From Corynebacterium timonense (GTDB lineage Bacteria; Actinomycetota; Actinomycetes; Mycobacteriales; Mycobacteriaceae), in the NCBI RefSeq assembly GCF_900105305.1, contig NZ_LT629765.1, positions 2,108,001-2,172,000 on the forward strand: DNA of 64,000 nucleotides. Reading direction: 5' to 3'. The translations under genes and the position numbers were made by a program. Positions 62,678 through 64,000 of the stretch are shown here, in pieces. The notes beneath the pieces are model-generated. The model did not search any database. It was not told the origin of the DNA and was given only the letters and a program-made list of their open reading frames with translations. Position 1 is the first letter of the stretch; the number at the start of each line of letters is the position of its first letter.

Positions 62678-63697
62678 TTAGAGGGCCTTGATCGTCTCTT
62701 CGATGGGGGTGATCCCCAGGTTGCGGCGCGGGGCGATCTTGTCCACCAGGGCGCGGTCACGCTCGATCGGGCGGCCCAGGGTGGTCAGGTAGTTGCCGCC
62801 GATGATGGCGTTAGCGCCGCCGAGGAGGCCGGCTTCGGTTCCGTCGTCGCCAAGCGCGAGCTCCGTGCCGCCCGCGAACCGCAGCTGCGCAGTGGGCATG
62901 GCCAGGCGGAACGCGGCGACCGCGCGCAGCGCCTCGCCCTGCGGGACGAGCGGGCGATCGGCGAACGGGGTGCCCGGGCGCGGGTCGAGGAAGTTCATGG
63001 GCACCTCGTGCGGCTCCACCGCGGCAAGCTGCGTGGCAAACTCCGCGCGCTGCTCCAGGGTCTCGCCGAGGCCGATGATGCCGCCGCAGCAGGTCTCCAT
63101 GCCCTCGGCGCGAACGAACTCAAGGGTGTTCTTGCGGTCCTGCCACGTGTGGGTGGTGACCACGTTGGGGAAGAAGGACCGGGCCGTTTCAAAGTTGTGG
63201 TTGTAGCGACTCACGCCCATCGCGCGCAGCTGGGCCGCCTGCTCGCGGGTGAGGATGCCCAAGGAGGCCGAGATGGAGATATCGACCTCGGCGGTGATCG
63301 CGGTGATGGCCTCGCGCACCTGGTCCAGGAGGTTCTGGGTGGGGCCTTTCACGGCGGCGACGATGCAGAACTCGCTGGCGCCCATCTTTTCGGACTGCTT
63401 CGCGGCCTCGACCAGCTCGGCGATGTTCAGCGTCACCGAGCGCACGGGCGACTCGAACAGGCCGGACTGGGAGCAGAAGTGGCAGTCCTCGGGGCAGCCG
63501 CCGGTCTTGAGCGAGATGATTCCCTCCAGGCTCACCTCCACGCCGCAGTGGCGGATGCGGACCTGGTGCGCGAGGTCGAGCAGGTCCTGCAGGTGCTCGT
63601 CGGGGATGGTGAGGACCTCCAGCAGCTCAGCCTCCGAGAGGCCTTCGCCGCCCTCGAGGACTTTGGTGCGGGCGATGTCGAGGATAGGTGCAGACAT
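62678..63697 (-). CDS. bioB: Biotin synthase BioB
   Basis: Radical-SAM enzyme of 339 residues that inserts sulfur into dethiobiotin. The 4Fe-4S motif is CPEDCHFC, the 2Fe-2S ligands include the Cys pair near METCCGGI, and [12 protein letters not shown] is a strong family signature. ATG 63697 has GGAG 8 nt upstream; this ribosome site is part of the first operator palindrome. Biotin repression via BioQ is predicted. Confidence 0.96.
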   Translation of the reverse strand: MSAPILDIARTKVLEGGEGLSEAELLEVLTIPDEHLQDLLDLAHQVRIRHCGVEVSLEGIISLKTGGCPEDCHFCSQSGLFESPVRSVTLNIAELVEAAKQSEKMGASEFCIVAAVKGPTQNLLDQVREAITAITAEVDISISASLGILTREQAAQLRAMGVSRYNHNFETARSFFPNVVTTHTWQDRKNTLEFVRAEGMETCCGGIIGLGETLEQRAEFATQLAAVEPHEVPMNFLDPRPGTPFADRPLVPQGEALRAVAAFRLAMPTAQLRFAGGTELALGDDGTEAGLLGGANAIIGGNYLTTLGRPIERDRALVDKIAPRRNLGITPIEETIKAL

Positions 63698-63701
63698 GTG
63701 T

Positions 63702-63714
63702 TGAACTCCGTTCA
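63702..63714. promoter_or_regulatory. BioQ-like operator 1
   Basis: TGAACTCCGTTCA is an inverted repeat TGAAC-N3-GTTCA, close to the actinobacterial BioQ box. It covers the bioB ribosome-binding region, 4 bp from the start codon. Confidence 0.75.
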
Positions 63715-63728
63715 GTCGAGGTGGCAAC

Positions 63729-63734
63729 ACTATA
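63729..63734 (-). promoter_or_regulatory. bioB -10 element
   Basis: TATAGT on the minus strand, centred between the two operator palindromes. Transcription would start about 8 nt downstream, giving a leader of some 25 nt. Confidence 0.6.
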
Positions 63735-63744
63735 CCCCACCGCC

Positions 63745-63757
63745 TGAACGGCGTTCA
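63745..63757. promoter_or_regulatory. BioQ-like operator 2
   Basis: TGAACGGCGTTCA, the same TGAAC-N3-GTTCA palindrome as operator 1, 43 bp away. It occupies the bioB -35 region and lies 36 bp before the divergent peptidase start, so binding could affect both. Confidence 0.75.
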
Positions 63758-63792
63758 GGAGCACTCGACGCGGCGCGCGGTACGGTCGAGGC

Positions 63793-64000
63793 ATGGCCAC
63801 TTCACTCACAGACTCCTCGCTCGCGCTCCTCAGAGAGCTCATCGCCAACGCCTGCGTCAACGACCTCACCGCCGACTCCGGCAACGAGGTGCGCAACGCG
63901 GACACCCTCGAGCGCTTCTTCGCCGGCGCCGACGTGACAGTCCAGCGCTTCGAGCCGCACCCGGGGCGCGTCTCCATCGCCTTTACCGTCGAGGGCAGCG
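63793..64000 (+). CDS. M20-family peptidase, N-terminal part (runs off window)
   Basis: The first 69 codons (MATSLTDSSLALLRELIANA, CVNDLTADSGNEVRNADTLE, RFFAGADVTVQRFEPHPGRV) match the start of the M20 dipeptidase/deacylase family. TACGGT lies 6 nt before ATG 63793. The zinc-binding part lies beyond the window. Confidence 0.75.
   Translation, partial: MATSLTDSSLALLRELIANACVNDLTADSGNEVRNADTLERFFAGADVTVQRFEPHPGRVSIAFTVEGS

Overview
The window comes from a high-GC mycolic-acid-type actinobacterium, almost certainly a Corynebacterium. It carries the cell-wall arabinogalactan locus (Wzm/Wzt galactan exporter, GlfT1, GtrA, DprE1, DprE2, AftA, a single Emb), an HtaA-type haem protein with a DtxR-like box, Spa-type sortase-assembled pili, and BioB/BsaP under BioQ-like palindromes. 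More than twenty genes appear leaderless: a TAnnnT -10 hexamer lies 6-8 nt before the start codon, and I used this to choose many starts.

Layout. 1-2.2 kb: membrane-anchored trypsin-like protease with an internal 42-residue tandem duplication, and a polytopic acyltransferase-like protein. 2.3-19 kb: arabinogalactan synthesis and export, interrupted by a quinone oxidoreductase with a duplicated 3' end, a class V aminotransferase and three tRNAs (Ser-UGA, Ser-GCU, Arg-ACG). 19-25.6 kb: M13 peptidase and small housekeeping enzymes (VOC, S4, acetyltransferase, SDR, AlkB, ThpR). 25.7-29.6 kb: haem-binding surface protein, a second ThpR and the wreck of a CoA-disulfide reductase fused to a CsoR/CstR-like domain. 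29.7-34.6 kb: HrpB helicase, GH1 glycosidase and MFS transporter.

34.5-39.2 kb is the mobile-DNA-rich accessory zone: IS481-type remnants, a DUF222/HNH nuclease gene, an intact IS256-family element with an 8-bp target duplication, a 12.5-copy array of 45-bp palindrome-containing repeats into which that element jumped, and an IS21 left end that cuts the other side of the array. 39.2-53.8 kb: S41 peptidase, small secreted and membrane proteins, transporters (APA, AbrB, dicarboxylate), TetR and ROK regulators, DUF885 peptidase, two sirtuins, gamma carbonic anhydrase, AMP nucleosidase and an App1-like phosphatase. 53.8-61.1 kb: pilus operon (tip, shaft, class C sortase, base pilin). 61.5-64 kb: a frameshifted IS481 copy, then bsaP-bioB and the start of a divergent peptidase gene.

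The most unusual structure is the 45-bp repeat array beside the HNH nuclease gene. The CoA-disulfide reductase/CstR chimera and the repeated IS481 junctions at CTAG or TAG stop codons also deserve attention.
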